Positions 1 through 10,347 of a stretch of DNA of 64,000 bases are shown one piece after another. The stretch is from Boesenbergia rotunda (Eukaryota > Streptophyta > Magnoliopsida > Zingiberales > Zingiberaceae), in the NCBI GenBank assembly GCA_024364735.1, contig JAGFNQ010007703.1, positions 1-64,000 on the forward strand, written 5' to 3'. The notes beneath the pieces were generated by a model. It was not told where the DNA came from and did not search any database. It saw nothing but the letters and a program-made list of their open reading frames with translations. Position 1 is the first letter of the stretch; every line of letters starts with the position of its first letter. The position numbers and the translations under genes were made by a program.

Positions 1-212
1 CCTCTCGTTCCCATGTGGCTTCTTCGAATTGCTCGTTCCGCCACAGAACCTTTACTAAGGGTACTTCCTTGTTCCTTAGCTTTTTAACTTCCCGATCTAG
101 GATCTGGTACGGTCCCACATATCTCGGACTCAGCTTCCCTTGAAGTCCAAGGCACAAGCTCGTAACATATTCTCTAATATCTGGTTTACTCTTTCAGGTG
201 CTAACCCTGGTA
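1..212 (-). pseudogene. Collapsed pol remnant of a Tekay-type chromovirus (integrase scraps and chromodomain)
   Basis: On the minus strand this stretch encodes three pieces of a Ty3/gypsy chromovirus integrase that are normally far apart. The end of the catalytic core (ERVNQILENMLRACALDF) runs into the GPY/F module (GKLSPRYVGPYQIL). That joins the end of the chromodomain (LVKVLWRNEQFEEATWERE) almost directly. The core and GPY/F pieces are in different frames, so no single product is possible. The chromodomain normally directs integration to heterochromatin. Protease, RT, RNase H and most of the integrase core are missing between here and the gag at 337-1515. The window edge cuts the chromodomain end. 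Family assignment (Tekay/Del-like) rests on the GPY/F and chromodomain wording and on the gag and LTR to the right. Confidence 0.85.
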
Positions 213-336
213 TACTTATACACATACATTGTAATTATATACTTATTGTGATTATGGGTAAATGAGATCTCATTTATTATATCACCAAAATTTATTTTAT
301 TCCATCTTATAATTCTTCATACAAAACTAGTCCAAC
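213..336. other. Non-coding spacer between collapsed pol and gag
   Basis: AT-rich sequence with no recognisable coding content. It lies between the gag stop codon and the integrase scraps of the same minus-strand element, where about 3 kb of protease, RT and RNase H sequence would normally be. Confidence 0.5.
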
Positions 337-1515
337 TCAATGGCCTGTGACTACATTTGATGTATTCGTCACGTCTTCCTTGGATAATGAGAAAACCCTT
401 GCATTCGTCGTAACTGGTGGTACGTGCGGTTGGGGAGGTGCTTGGTTTTTGGCGCGGCAATCTTGGGCCTTGTGCCCTACCCGTCCGCAGTTGTAATACT
501 TGCCTGTCCCCTGGCGGCAAGCTCCTGGGTGCAGCCTTCCGCATATAGCACACGGGTCGAACTTGGGTTGCTTGCTGGTGGGACCACTTTGTGAGTCGTT
601 CTTTCTCTTGCCATTGTGGTTCCCCTTCCAACTATCATTTTGAGGCTTCTCACCTCCGGCTTGGGTTTGGCTCTTGTTTTCAGTCAGCACCTTCTTTTGC
701 TGGTTGATGTTATTCAGGTAGTGCTCAGCAATCAGAGCACTACTGAACAGCTCTTCTGCGGTCTGTGGCCGGTTGACCCCGCCGGCCGCATTCAGGGCAA
801 TTTCAGGCCGCAGCATCTTCAGCATAAGTCTGACTTTTTCTTTCTCAGTGCTGACTAGCTCCGGGCAGAGGCGGGCTAGTCTGTTGAATTTCTTCATTGC
901 CTCGCTGACTGATAGCTCACCTTGTCGGAACTCTGTGAACTCGTCGAAATGCCGGTTGGTGACCCGTAGGTGGAAGAACTCTTCAAAGAATTCCGATTCG
1001 AAGTCCTTCCATGTCATTTGGTTCACCTGGCGTTTGGTCTTTATTCTTTCCCACCACATACGCGCATCTCCAGAAAGGCAGAACGATGCGCATTTGATCT
1101 TCTCTTGCTCGGGCCAGTCGAGCAATTCCATGGTGCTTTCCACTGTTTTGAACTAGGCCTGCGCGTCCCAGGGTTCACTAGCACCGGAGAAACCTTCCGG
1201 TTTCAGCCTCTGCCATTGGATTAGGTAAGCCTCTGGTCGGGCTACCGTGACAGGGGCTGTTGGGGGTGCTGGCGTAACCGGGGTTGCGACTGGAATAATC
1301 GTCTGGATCACTGGTGGTGGGGTGGTAGAGTTCCCCCGCTGATTCATCAGGTTAGTGATGATCAGTTGTTGCTCCGCGATCTGGCGTTGTAGTTCGGTTA
1401 CAACATGTGCCAAATTTGGTGGGGGTACTGTCTCGTTGAGTGGTGGTGCTATCTCGTTAAGTGGTGAGGGGCAGTCCCGTTAAGACGGTTACTACGTCTT
1501 CTAGCCATCTTCATA
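337..1515 (-). pseudogene. gag of Tekay-type Ty3/gypsy chromovirus, interrupted
   Basis: This is the retrotransposon gag, which forms the virus-like particle and packages the RNA. The translation shows a proline-rich N-terminal part, the Retrotrans_gag core (SGDARMWWERI, then FHLRVTNRHFDEFTEFRQGE) and a C-terminal CCHC region ending near 337. An in-frame TAG at 1153-1155 splits the frame into 86 and 268 residues. The position would normally read as tryptophan, so TGG to TAG is likely. The second zinc knuckle reads YYNCGRVGHKAQDC, with tyrosine where the first cysteine should be, so it is probably non-functional. A frame change also separates the likely start near 1515 from the main frame. Upstream on the minus strand are a PBS (1822-1833) and the 5' LTR, the expected order for this lineage. 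Confidence 0.88.
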
Positions 1516-1821
1516 AGAATGAGACTAGTATGAGGTAATAGTCATTCCTACATCCACGCATAATTAACTAGGAGTAGCACATACTATCATGCATAAAGGA
1601 AGTATCGTTCATGTTCACATATCTTACAATTACTTGTCATTATCTATCATACAGGTGATAAATAACTATATAAGACTTAACGCTACTTTCTCTTGTTATG
1701 CAAGTATAAATCATCTCTATATAATCATTACTATACATGAAATAAAGTAAGGCGAGATTAGGATCTCTTACTTGGAAGCGGCAGGATGAAGCTTGATGTG
1801 TGTGTGGTGGAGGGGAAAACT

Positions 1822-1833
1822 GCTCTGATACCA
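1822..1833 (-). other. Primer binding site (initiator tRNA-Met type)
   Basis: The minus strand reads TGGTATCAGAGC, complementary to the 3' end of plant initiator tRNA-Met. It lies 3 nt inside the LTR boundary at 1837, as expected for the start of minus-strand DNA synthesis, and it fixes the element's orientation. Confidence 0.9.
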
Positions 1834-4096
1834 ACTTGTGACGCCCGCCCTTATATCTACTCTCGGGGCGGGGTCACGTACTATCATTCGTATAAATTTT
1901 TTTTTCTTTCTTAAAGTACTAATAACAAAGTACTAAGCATGCTTGTTCAAAACCAACCTATAACATGATAGGTTCAACTCATAATATAGTCAAGTATATG
2001 AGTAATCCAAGTGTAACATTCATTACTAAAGAAATGTTAACATAAGCATAATATTGTAGATATGAAGATCTTTATTTCCCGAGCCACCACCCCACACATC
2101 TTCATCCCTCCTGTCTCTTCCTTTAGTTTAAGTGTCTCTTACCCTAATCTGCAGCATAAGACAACATATAAACTAGTAAGCACAAATGCTTAGTAAGATT
2201 CTGTCCTACTCGCAAAATCCATATCATAGAAAGATAAGAGAATAAATCACATTCAAGCATGGTAAGTGTTTAAGCATGTTAAACATCTAAGCATATTAAC
2301 TTCATAGGAAGGTTTCTTTGAAAACATATAACATAATACTTGAATATAGCATAATCGTTAGGGCCCGGCTTGTACTTCATGTTTTGCGCGCGCCCCTGAA
2401 TAGGAACGAGGTAGCTAATCTCGAACCACTAGGGTTTACTAGGCCTTCTCAAAAGTCCTTCAGCCTAGTATCATAATCATTTGACTCGCTTTAAGAGTCT
2501 ATAGTACAAGCCATTACAAAATAAAATAATTATCATGTTCTTCATTTTCATAAAGTATGCTCTTAGTCCCAACCTTCTAGGGAAGCATTCTTTAGGCCCT
2601 AAGCCTTCTTTGTTCATGCCCTACAAGGCTCATTCTTATGCATATGTATGCATCCATAATCATGATAACTAGCCTAGTATAAAGCATGCATTTCATAAGG
2701 GTGCCCCATGGGCTATAATGCATGCTCATACATAGATCATAATTCAACCCCTTAAACATATCTTATATATGACAAGGTTGATCACATAAATCATATTCAT
2801 ATCATAGGAAGTGGTAGCATGCTTCATGGGTAAATCAAATGGTTCCTAACCCTAAAACTAGGGTCTTGGCCGAAACTCAAGGCTAGGGAGAGTTCCATTT
2901 TTCCTAATCCAACATTCCATTTAAACATCATTTGCATATACATATCATCATCCCAAACATAAGCATATCTCCTAGGGTACATCTCATACAATCATCACAT
3001 ATATAGGCATATGATCTTACTAAACACAATCATAATCTCATAGGGTAAGTTGTCCTTCACAACCTCATATTTCATGCCTTGGCCAAATGTTACATGCTAA
3101 GGAATCCAATCAAACATTTCCTTTCAATATCACATGCATATACATCTCATATCATTTTACATAAGCATATCACATAAAATAATTTAACCTTCACAAACCC
3201 TAAGGTTTCATGCCTTGGCCGAATGGTGTAGGGTAGGAAAACTAGGGTTTTGAAATTAAACCTTCACACAAGCATTTATTCAAATACCTTGTCTACACTA
3301 CTAGACATGGACACATCCTAGGATAGCAAACAACCCAAAAAAACCCTAGCCTATTCTCCTTTGGCCGAAACTTGTAGGGTAGGGTAGGCTAGGTTTTTGA
3401 CATCCAATCTTCACACAAACATTTACACAAACACTTTATCTACAATACTAATCATGGACATATCATAGGATAGCATGCAACCCAAAAGCCTAACCCTTCC
3501 TCCTCTTGGCCGAAAGTTGTAGGGTGGCTAACCCTAATTTTTGTTATCACAACATGAAGGAAACCAACATATATTCATACCCTAAGTTCATAGGGATCTC
3601 CTCATGCAATAAGAAGTAACCAAGGCCTATTAAATGGAGGTGGCCGAAAGTTTCATAAAGGAGGAAGGTTTCCTTTTCAAAAACAACAATAAGAAGAAGC
3701 ATACAAATCAAACAATAACGATTACGCTGCAGGCGAGGGGATACTTACATCCTTTCGCTTGAGATTCTACTTCTTTAAGTCCCTTAGGGTACCCTTGGTT
3801 GAAGGAGAAGTGAAGGTTCCTCTTACTCTTTCTTCTCTAGACTCCTTGGCCCTAATAGAGGGCAAGAGCCTTCTTCCTTCCAATCCCCTAGGGTTAGAAC
3901 CCTAGGGAGCACTTTTCGAAAAATGGAAAAGAGGAGAGGAGAAGAAGGAATTTCGGTGGGGAAGAGAAAGGAAGAAGAAGAGGAAGTTACTCACACCTCT
4001 TCCCTCTCTTATTTATACTTTTCTCATGAAAAGACATGTCTCTTCACTATTACACGCTTAACAAGCATGTTTCTTATTCTCTCAACAAGAAACAAT

Positions 4097-4165
4097 GCTT
4101 GGTGTAGTGGTTAAGACATGGAGAGTGCAACGAGGAGGTTCAAGGTTCAATCCTTGCTTCCTCCC
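4097..4165 (+). ncRNA. tRNA-like (SINE-like) pol III segment inside the LTR
   Basis: A box-A-like stretch (GGTGTAGTGGTTAAGAC) is followed about 40 nt later by a box-B-like stretch (GGTTCAATCC) flanked by the T-stem-like arms CAAGG and CCTTG. The T loop is one base short and no acceptor stem is obvious, so this is not a working tRNA gene. It is probably a tRNA-derived SINE head or a chance pol III motif. No clear target duplication was found. Confidence 0.4.
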
Positions 4166-4224
4166 TTCTACTTCTTCATTTTATCACAATTTGCACTAAT
4201 CCATATCAAAGCCCTTTAAGCCAA

Positions 4225-4430
4225 GCCTATCATGAAATTTCATAATATTAATAATATTTCATGAATTCATAATATTTCATAATATTCCATAAATATTATT
4301 TCATAATATTTTTAATATTTCATATTCATGAATCTATAATACTTCATGAATCCCATAATATTTCTTAATGAATTCACAATATTATTCACATAATATTTCA
4401 TAATGAATTCACAATATTATTCATGGTGAA
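4225..4430. repeat. A/T-rich ATAATATTTCAT repeat block in LTR
   Basis: The strings ATAATATTTCAT and ATGAATTCA recur many times with irregular spacing just inside the LTR start. This is a low-complexity expansion with no coding content. Confidence 0.7.
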
Positions 4431-4446
4431 ATTTTGGGGTGTTACA

Positions 4447-5272
4447 ATCCTACACACCTTATAAAAAGTTCGTCCCGAACTTTAAACAATTCCCAGGTAC
4501 TCAAATTGTAAAAATTGGCGTGTTACAACCCGCACCCGAGTCTGACTCAGACTCAGATTCAGAAGATAGTGAAGGGAATCGAACCAAGTTGGTTCGGCTA
4601 GCTCGGGACTACTACAAGGAGCTAAAGCACCAAACGAATAAGAAGAAAGCAAGCTGAAGAAAGGAAGATCCAGCAGAACCTTCAACAACTTCGAAGAGCA
4701 AGACTAATGTCACCTGCTACGAATGCAACAAAAAGGACATTTCAAGTCAGAGTGCCCCAATTTGAAGGATACAAAGAAGGCGCGAAGAAAGAAGGCTCTC
4801 CAAGCCACTTGGGATGAATCCTCTTCCGAAGAAGAAGAAGAAGTCCCGCACGCAAATTTACTCGCCCTAACCACTTCAGAAGACGTCGACACCGGATCGG
4901 AATCGGAACCAGACGACGGAAGGCTCACAATCTCGGAGAATGGGCAAATAACAGTAAAAGGTTATTCTGAATATGAACTATCTAAATTAATCTCTTACTT
5001 GTCTCGCAACTTAGCAAAATCCAAAATTCGGGTTGAGTGCCTCTGACAGGAAGTAAAATGCCTGAAAGAGGAGGACGACTCGAGGTCCTTGACCGAGCAA
5101 ATTCAAGAAGGAAACTCCACTCAAGTTCAAAAGCTTGGGGAAGAGAATTCTTCCTTGAAAACTCAAGTCAAGGAGCTCAGAGTGGCCTTAGAACGATTCA
5201 CTTCGGATTCCAAGAGTCTTGACATGATTCTTGGAAAGCAGAGTCCGTTCTTAACCGATCTGGATTAGGGTA
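4447..5272 (+). pseudogene. gag C-terminal half of S1 (split zinc knuckle, coiled coil)
   Basis: This is the C-terminal half of a SIRE-type gag. An acidic serine/aspartate stretch (ESDSDSDSEDSEG, near 4530-4575) is followed by a CCHC knuckle. The knuckle is broken: the first two cysteines (TCYECN) and the second half (GHFKSEC) are in different frames. This is explained by loss of one A in the A run near 4731-4735. A second acidic block (SSSEEEEEV) and a coiled-coil segment ending DSKSLDMILG (near 5190-5235) follow. Stops at 4655-4657 and 5044-5046 confirm decay. The coiled-coil tail matches in wording the tail of the E-family gags (GSKGLDMVLG), linking the two families. Confidence 0.8.
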
Positions 5273-6145
5273 TCGAGCTAAGTCTAGGCAACATTCTTAT
5301 TATGTTGTATTGAACCAACCTAGAATCCAAGTCCAAGCATGGGTCCCCAAGCTCTGTTTAAACAAACAAGCTGGACCAAACCAGTATTGGATCCCCAAGG
5401 ACAAGATTCACATCTTGCCTAACCATTATCAAGGCTATATTCGAGGGGGAGCCAATATAAAAACCATATTCATAATTAGATAATTTTTTATTACGATTTT
5501 GTTTAATTGCATGCTTGATTGTTTATTTTTTATCATGCTTAGATTTAGGACTGGTTAGTTTAAGGACAAAATGATTCAATTGAAATTTGAACAACATAGT
5601 ATTGGGTGGAGGTGAGATGATAGTATGTTAGGGAAGCCATTCTGGTGGAACTAGCCGAAGCTACCGATCCAAGACCCAAACTAGTTAGACCAACATTTCT
5701 CAAGAAGTAACTTGAAGATGAATTTTCAATAAAAGGTTTTGTCAAGGAAAGGGTTGATGCTCCAATAAGGCTATGGCCAAAGAAGGCCTAGTGCCTCGCC
5801 AAGACCTGAAAGCCAATTATTGAAAATCAAATTCAATTTGCTACTTGTTAAATTAGAATCTAACACAAATTTCAATTAATCTTAGATTCAACCACTTTTC
5901 AAAATCAATAAACTTAAAATTTACAAAAATTTTCAAAATTAATTAAAATTTTAAATTAACCATGTTTTTTAAAATTAAAATCTATGTTTTTTTTGAAATC
6001 TGTCTCGCAATACCCATAAGGTTAACGTGATTGATAACTCTAGATTGGGTGAGACAGACTAGATTGTGAAAATTAATTTCAAGCAATCCCTAACTCTAAA
6101 TTGGATCCAAATCAATAAATACTTTATGTGTAGGAACATAAAGAT
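5273..6145 (+). other. Decayed gag/protease linker of S1
   Basis: No long frame is present. Short pieces in another frame near 5265-5460 (for example VQAWVPKLCLNKQ and YWIPKDKIHILPN) match the linker that SIRE-type polyproteins have before the protease. From about 5460 to 6120 the DNA is A/T-rich and I see no coding content. Confidence 0.55.
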
Positions 6146-6862
6146 TTGGACCAATGGATGTTGGATAGTGGATGCTCCAGACACATGACTGGAGACAAAT
6201 TGAAATTTACCAAAATCAAGTTCAAGAACCTAGGCTCAATAGCATTCGGCAACAATGCTACACTTAAAGTCATTGGTTCAAGTAACATTGAACTCAAATC
6301 TAATTTTGTGATTAAAAAGGTACTCTTGGTTGAAAATTTCAAATTCAATTTGCTTAGTATAAGTCAACTATGTGATATTGGCTATGTAGTTACATTCACC
6401 AACTCTGAGTACCTGATTAGAAACCTTCAAGACTCAGAAGTCATGCTTAAGGGTACTAGGAAAAACAATGTTTATACCATTAATTTACCTTTAGTACCAA
6501 AATGCTTATTGACTCAATTAGAAGAATCCAACCTCTGGCATAGGAGATTAGGTCACACTCATGTTAAGCTGATTTCTAAAATTACCCAACTTGGTCTAAT
6601 TAAAGGTGTACCAAGAATTAAGAATTTTGAAAACACAATCTGTAACTCATGTAACCAAGACAAACAAACCAAGTCTGCTCACAAATCAATTCAATTAGAC
6701 TTAACCCAAACCACACTTGAGCTCCTGCACCTTGACCTTTTTGATTCACACGGAGCCAAGTCACTAAGCGGGAATCAGTACGGCTTAGTAATTATCGATG
6801 ATTACTCTAGGTTTACCTGGGTTAGGTTCCTAAAAACTAAATATAAAACCCTAAAGACATAG
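6146..6862 (+). pseudogene. S1 protease and N-terminal integrase (copia pol)
   Basis: The 238-codon frame opens with the copia aspartic protease site (WMLDSGCSRHMTGD; the DSG triad is the catalytic loop). It continues through the GAG-pre-integrase module with its HHCC zinc-binding set (WHRRLGH...CNSCNQDK). It then enters the integrase core with the first two catalytic acidic regions (HLDLFDSHG and VIIDDYSRFTWVRF). It stops at 6862, before the third catalytic residue. The next sequence (from about 6870) is already the start of the RT domain, so the integrase C-terminal half has been deleted. The element could not integrate by itself. Confidence 0.9.
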
Positions 6863-6869
6863 CTATGAT

Positions 6870-8398
6870 GAAACCTACCTGACCCTGATTGGATCATAGC
6901 TATGCAAGAGGAGTCAGCCCAATTTGAAAGAAACCAAGTCTGGGAACTAATACCTAAACCTGAGGGCAAGTCTATTATAGATACTAAGTGGGTGTTTAGG
7001 AATAAACTAAATGACCAAGGGAAAATAGTTAAAAATAAAGCCCGCTTAGTAGCTAAAGGGTTCAGTCAAGTCGAAGGATTAGACTATGATGAAACCTATG
7101 CCCCAGTAGCCAGACTTGAGTCAAGTAGAATGTTGTTAGCATTTGCAGCCCATAGAGGGTTTAAGCTATACCAAATGGGCGTTAAATCTGCCTTTTTAAA
7201 TAGGTTCATCAAAGAAGAAGTCTACGTAGGACAACCCCCAGGATTTGAGGACCTAGAAAAACCAGAGTATGTCTTTTTTTGGTATCTTTAAACTGTAAAA
7301 CATAGAAAAGCACTGTATGGGTTGAAACAAGCACCTAGGGCATGGTATGAACGTTTATCAACCTATCTAATTTCTAAGAAATTTAACCAAGGACAAATTG
7401 ACTCCACCCTTTTTGTTAAAACCTTAGAAAAAGACATTTTCATTACCCAGATCTATGTTGACGATATAATTTTCGGATCCACCAACTCAAACTTTCTAAA
7501 AGAATTTATAAAAATAATGAAAAATGAATTTGAAATGAGCTTAGTAGGTGAGCTCAACTTTTTTTTAGGATTGCAAATTAAGCAAACTAGAGATGGTAAT
7601 TATGTTCACCAGTCCAAGTATGCTAAAGAGTTAATAAAGAAATTTAAAATGGATAACTCCAAAAGCATAAGTACTCATATGACCACAAATGTCAAAATTG
7701 ATAGTGACCCTGAAGGTAAGCCTGTAGATCTTAAGCTATACCAAAGTATGATTGGAAGTCTACTTTACCTTACAGCTAGCAGACCTGATATCCTATTCTC
7801 TGTAGGAATGTGTGCTAGGTACCAAACGTGTGCTAAGGAATCTCACATAGCAGCCCTAAAAAGAGTACTTAGGTACATTAAGGGTACCCTAAATATAGGG
7901 ATTTGGTATCCTAGGACTTCCACCTTTGAATTGTCAGGATATTCTGACTCTGACTATGCTGGGTGCAAATTAGATAGAAAAAGTACAAGTGGAAGCTGCC
8001 AACTTTTAGGACATAGCCTAGTCAGCTGGTGTAGCAGAAAGCAACACTGCGTAGCACTGTCTACAACAGAAGCAGAATATGTTGTCATAGGAGAGTGTGT
8101 GACACTATTCTTATGGATGATGCACACTCTTAAGGACTTCCAGCTTGACTACACCCAAACCCAAGTCTATATTGATAACATTAGTTCAATCAACCTGACT
8201 AAAAACCCAATTCAACACTCCAGAACAAAACATATAGAAGTTAAACATCATTTTGTAAGAGATCATGTAGCCAGGGGTGAAATAGTACTCAAACATGTGG
8301 ACTCAAAATCCAACTTAGCTGATATCTTCACCAAACCCTTACCTGAGTCTGAGTTTAGCTCACTAAGAAGGCAGTTAGGGATATGCTTAGTAGAGTAG
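6870..8398 (+). pseudogene. S1 reverse transcriptase and RNase H (copia pol)
   Basis: The RT starts in frame at DPDWIIAMQEE just before 6902. It includes WELIPKPEGKSIIDTKWVF and the region ending near 7291, where a stop and a frame change fall (7289-7322). It resumes with KALYGLKQAPRAWYE. The catalytic YVDD lies at 7454-7465. RNase H follows (GYSDSDYAGCKLDRKSTSG, WCSRKQHCVALSTTEAEY, ADIFTKPLPE) and ends at 8398. The order and wording are those of Ty1/copia, SIRE lineage. Apart from the one interruption the 358-codon second part is intact, suggesting moderate age. The only other long S1 coding part is the protease/integrase piece at 6146-6862. Confidence 0.93.
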
Positions 8399-9599
8399 GA
8401 CTGCTCTATATCTTTCCAAAAATTATTTTATTTCATTTAAGTTTTTTTTGAAAAATCATTTCTATTATCAAGTTTTTTAAAATTTAAAATGATTTTTCGA
8501 CTTAGTTTTATTTTAAAAACTACCCCCTTCAAAACTAGGGTTTTTTCACAAATGGACATAGCTTAGGCCCTAACCCTAGAACTGCATGCACCTATAGATC
8601 TAGGAGCCAGCATCTCACAAGCACCTTAGGGTACTTTTGATTGATAACCTAGACTGGGTTGAGATGCTTAGGTCTATGCCTTGATTCAAGATGCTTTAAG
8701 TCAGTGCATCTACAATAATTGGGGCAATAAATACAAGTTGAACAGCAATCAGGTTAAGTGTCAAGCTTAGAAAATCTAAGATGATCAGATCACTTAATTT
8801 GACTAATCCTAGAGAAAGCTACTGTTTATGACAGTTAGTAAGTAGCTAACTGGGTTAGACAGGACCCGAACAAGATTGGTTTAATTTAGTTTGGTTCAGT
8901 TTATGCTTAAAGTTATTAGAGTTGGTTCAATACAGAACTTCATTTTTTTTACTAGCTCTAATTTACCTGTTGTAATTAGTATCAATTTTTTATATATATG
9001 GCAAAGGGGGAGAGAAAGAAAAGGAGAAATTTTTTTTAAAATTTTTTATCTCTTTTTCAAAAAGTAAAGTAAATAACTAAAGTTCTTAAAAGTGTTTTAC
9101 AAATCTAAGCATTTCAAAACTATGTATTTCTAAGTATTTTCTAAAGCACCTCAAAATTTTCTAAGTACTTAAATGGTTCTAAGTGAAAATCTGTTCCTCT
9201 AAGTGTTTGTTGCATGAAGTATTTTCAGAAAATTTTTCTAAGTATGAAAAACTTGCAAAAACTTTTGGAAAATTTTTCTAAGTATGAAAAACTTGCAAAA
9301 ACTTTTTGAAATTTTTTTCTATGTATGAAAAATGTGCATAAACTTTTGGAAAATTTTTCGAAAGTATAGAAAGCTTGGAAAATTTTTTATCTAAGTATAA
9401 ATACTTCAGCACTTAGTCAAAATCTAAATCACTTAGAAGGTTTACAAAAACCTACATATCTTTGAAAAACTCATGAGGAGAATATTCGTTTCAGGGGGAG
9501 AAAACTGGATTTTTGTTACGAATTCTTTGCTTGTTAAATATGTTATCTTTTTAACTTAACTTTTTGAACCATGTTGCCATAAATCAAAAAGGGGGAGAT
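8399..9599 (+). other. S1 3' untranslated region with tandem repeats and polypurine tract
   Basis: Non-coding region between RNase H and the 3' LTR. SIRE elements often keep an env-like frame here; none is visible. A tandem repeat of about 40 bp (core TTTTTCTAAGTATGAAAAAC) occupies roughly 9226-9400 with about four degenerate copies. The polypurine tract AAAAAGGGGGAGAT ends at 9599, next to the LTR start, and would prime plus-strand DNA synthesis. A similar internal purine tract (GGGGGAGAGAAAG) lies near 9006. Confidence 0.75.
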
Positions 9600-10347
9600 T
9601 GTTGGTGCCAGAAGCATCAAAGTCAAACCTGTGTTTTGATAATGACAAAGAGTTCAGAAGTTAAGGTGGTGTTGTGATCTAACAAACTTACTAAGTGTGA
9701 AGAAAAGTAGTCCTAGATACACTAGGTAAGACGTCCTGGCAAAGGGCTGGGCAAGAAGTCCTGGCAACGGGCTGGGCAAGAAGTCCTGGAAAAGGGCTGG
9801 GCACCGAAGACCTAACCGGAAGTTGGGCAAAAAGTCCTTGTCGTGGACTGGGCACAAAGACCTGATCGGAGGATTGGGCAAAAAGTCCAACCGGAGGAGC
9901 CGGTTGGCAAAATGGTAAATTCTCTCAAGAGGAGTAGGTGAGGACGCGTTCCCCGTAGGAGGGAACATTAGGCGTCGGTTCGACCTAGGGTTCCATTTGG
10001 GAGACTCAAAGTCAGAACCAAGACAGCTTAGGCTATAAATAATGTCTAACATACTTGCTTCTTGTGTTTTCGAACTAACCTTGGTTGCAGGGAATGAAGG
10101 AACTAGGTTTCTGCAGCTCAAGCGCCTCAATGGAGTGAGGCGCCTCACTGGGCTTGGCGCCCATATGGATACGGGCGCCCCAGTTCAAGGCAAAAATAAA
10201 ACCATCGAAGCAAACTGTCACGAAGCCTCTGGGCCAAGTCAGCTCAGGTGCCTGTGTTAACACAGGTGCCCCCATCAGCTCAGGCGCCTCATTGAAGGGG
10301 ATAAGCGCTGACCGAGCCTGTGGATTAGAGTTCTCGTAGGAGAGGCT
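9600..10347 (+). repeat. S1 3' LTR, first part
   Basis: The LTR starts TGTTGGTGCC. Near 9735-9905 it contains a minisatellite of about 26-30 bp units built on GGGCAAGAAGTCCTGGCAA. Near 10131-10266 is a cluster of short inverted repeats based on GGCGCC (for example CCTGTGTTAACACAGG at 10251-10266). It is cut at 10347 by N1 and continues at 23188. Confidence 0.85.

Larger units (their letters stand above)
1837..4446 (-). repeat. 5' LTR of the Tekay-type chromovirus (2,610 bp)
   Basis: Read on the minus strand the LTR begins TGTAACACCCCAAAA at 4446 and ends GGGCGGGCGTCACA at 1837. The PBS follows 3 nt later. Long LTRs with these ends are typical of the Tekay/Del branch. The interior is non-coding, with an A/T-rich block of ATAATATTTCAT-like repeats near 4225-4425 and a tRNA-like segment at 4097-4165. 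The right flank (from 4447) is gag sequence of SIRE-like element S1, so this chromovirus inserted into S1. Its 3' LTR and the matching target duplication should lie to the left of this window. Confidence 0.85.
4447..10347 (+). mobile_element. SIRE/Maximus-type Ty1/copia element S1 (5'-truncated in window)
   Basis: This is a plus-strand copia element in the order gag, protease, integrase, RT, RNase H, polypurine tract, 3' LTR. Its 5' part is interrupted at 4447 by the Tekay element and continues outside the window. The 3' LTR begins at 9600 (TGTTGGTGCC, right after AAAAAGGGGGAGAT) and is itself split at 10347 by element N1. It resumes at 23188 and ends CCAACA at 23666. The RT/RNase H part is quite well preserved, but gag, integrase and RT all carry breaks, so this copy is dead. 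The right flank beyond 23666 is a Tat-type RNase H fragment, which was the insertion target. Confidence 0.88.
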
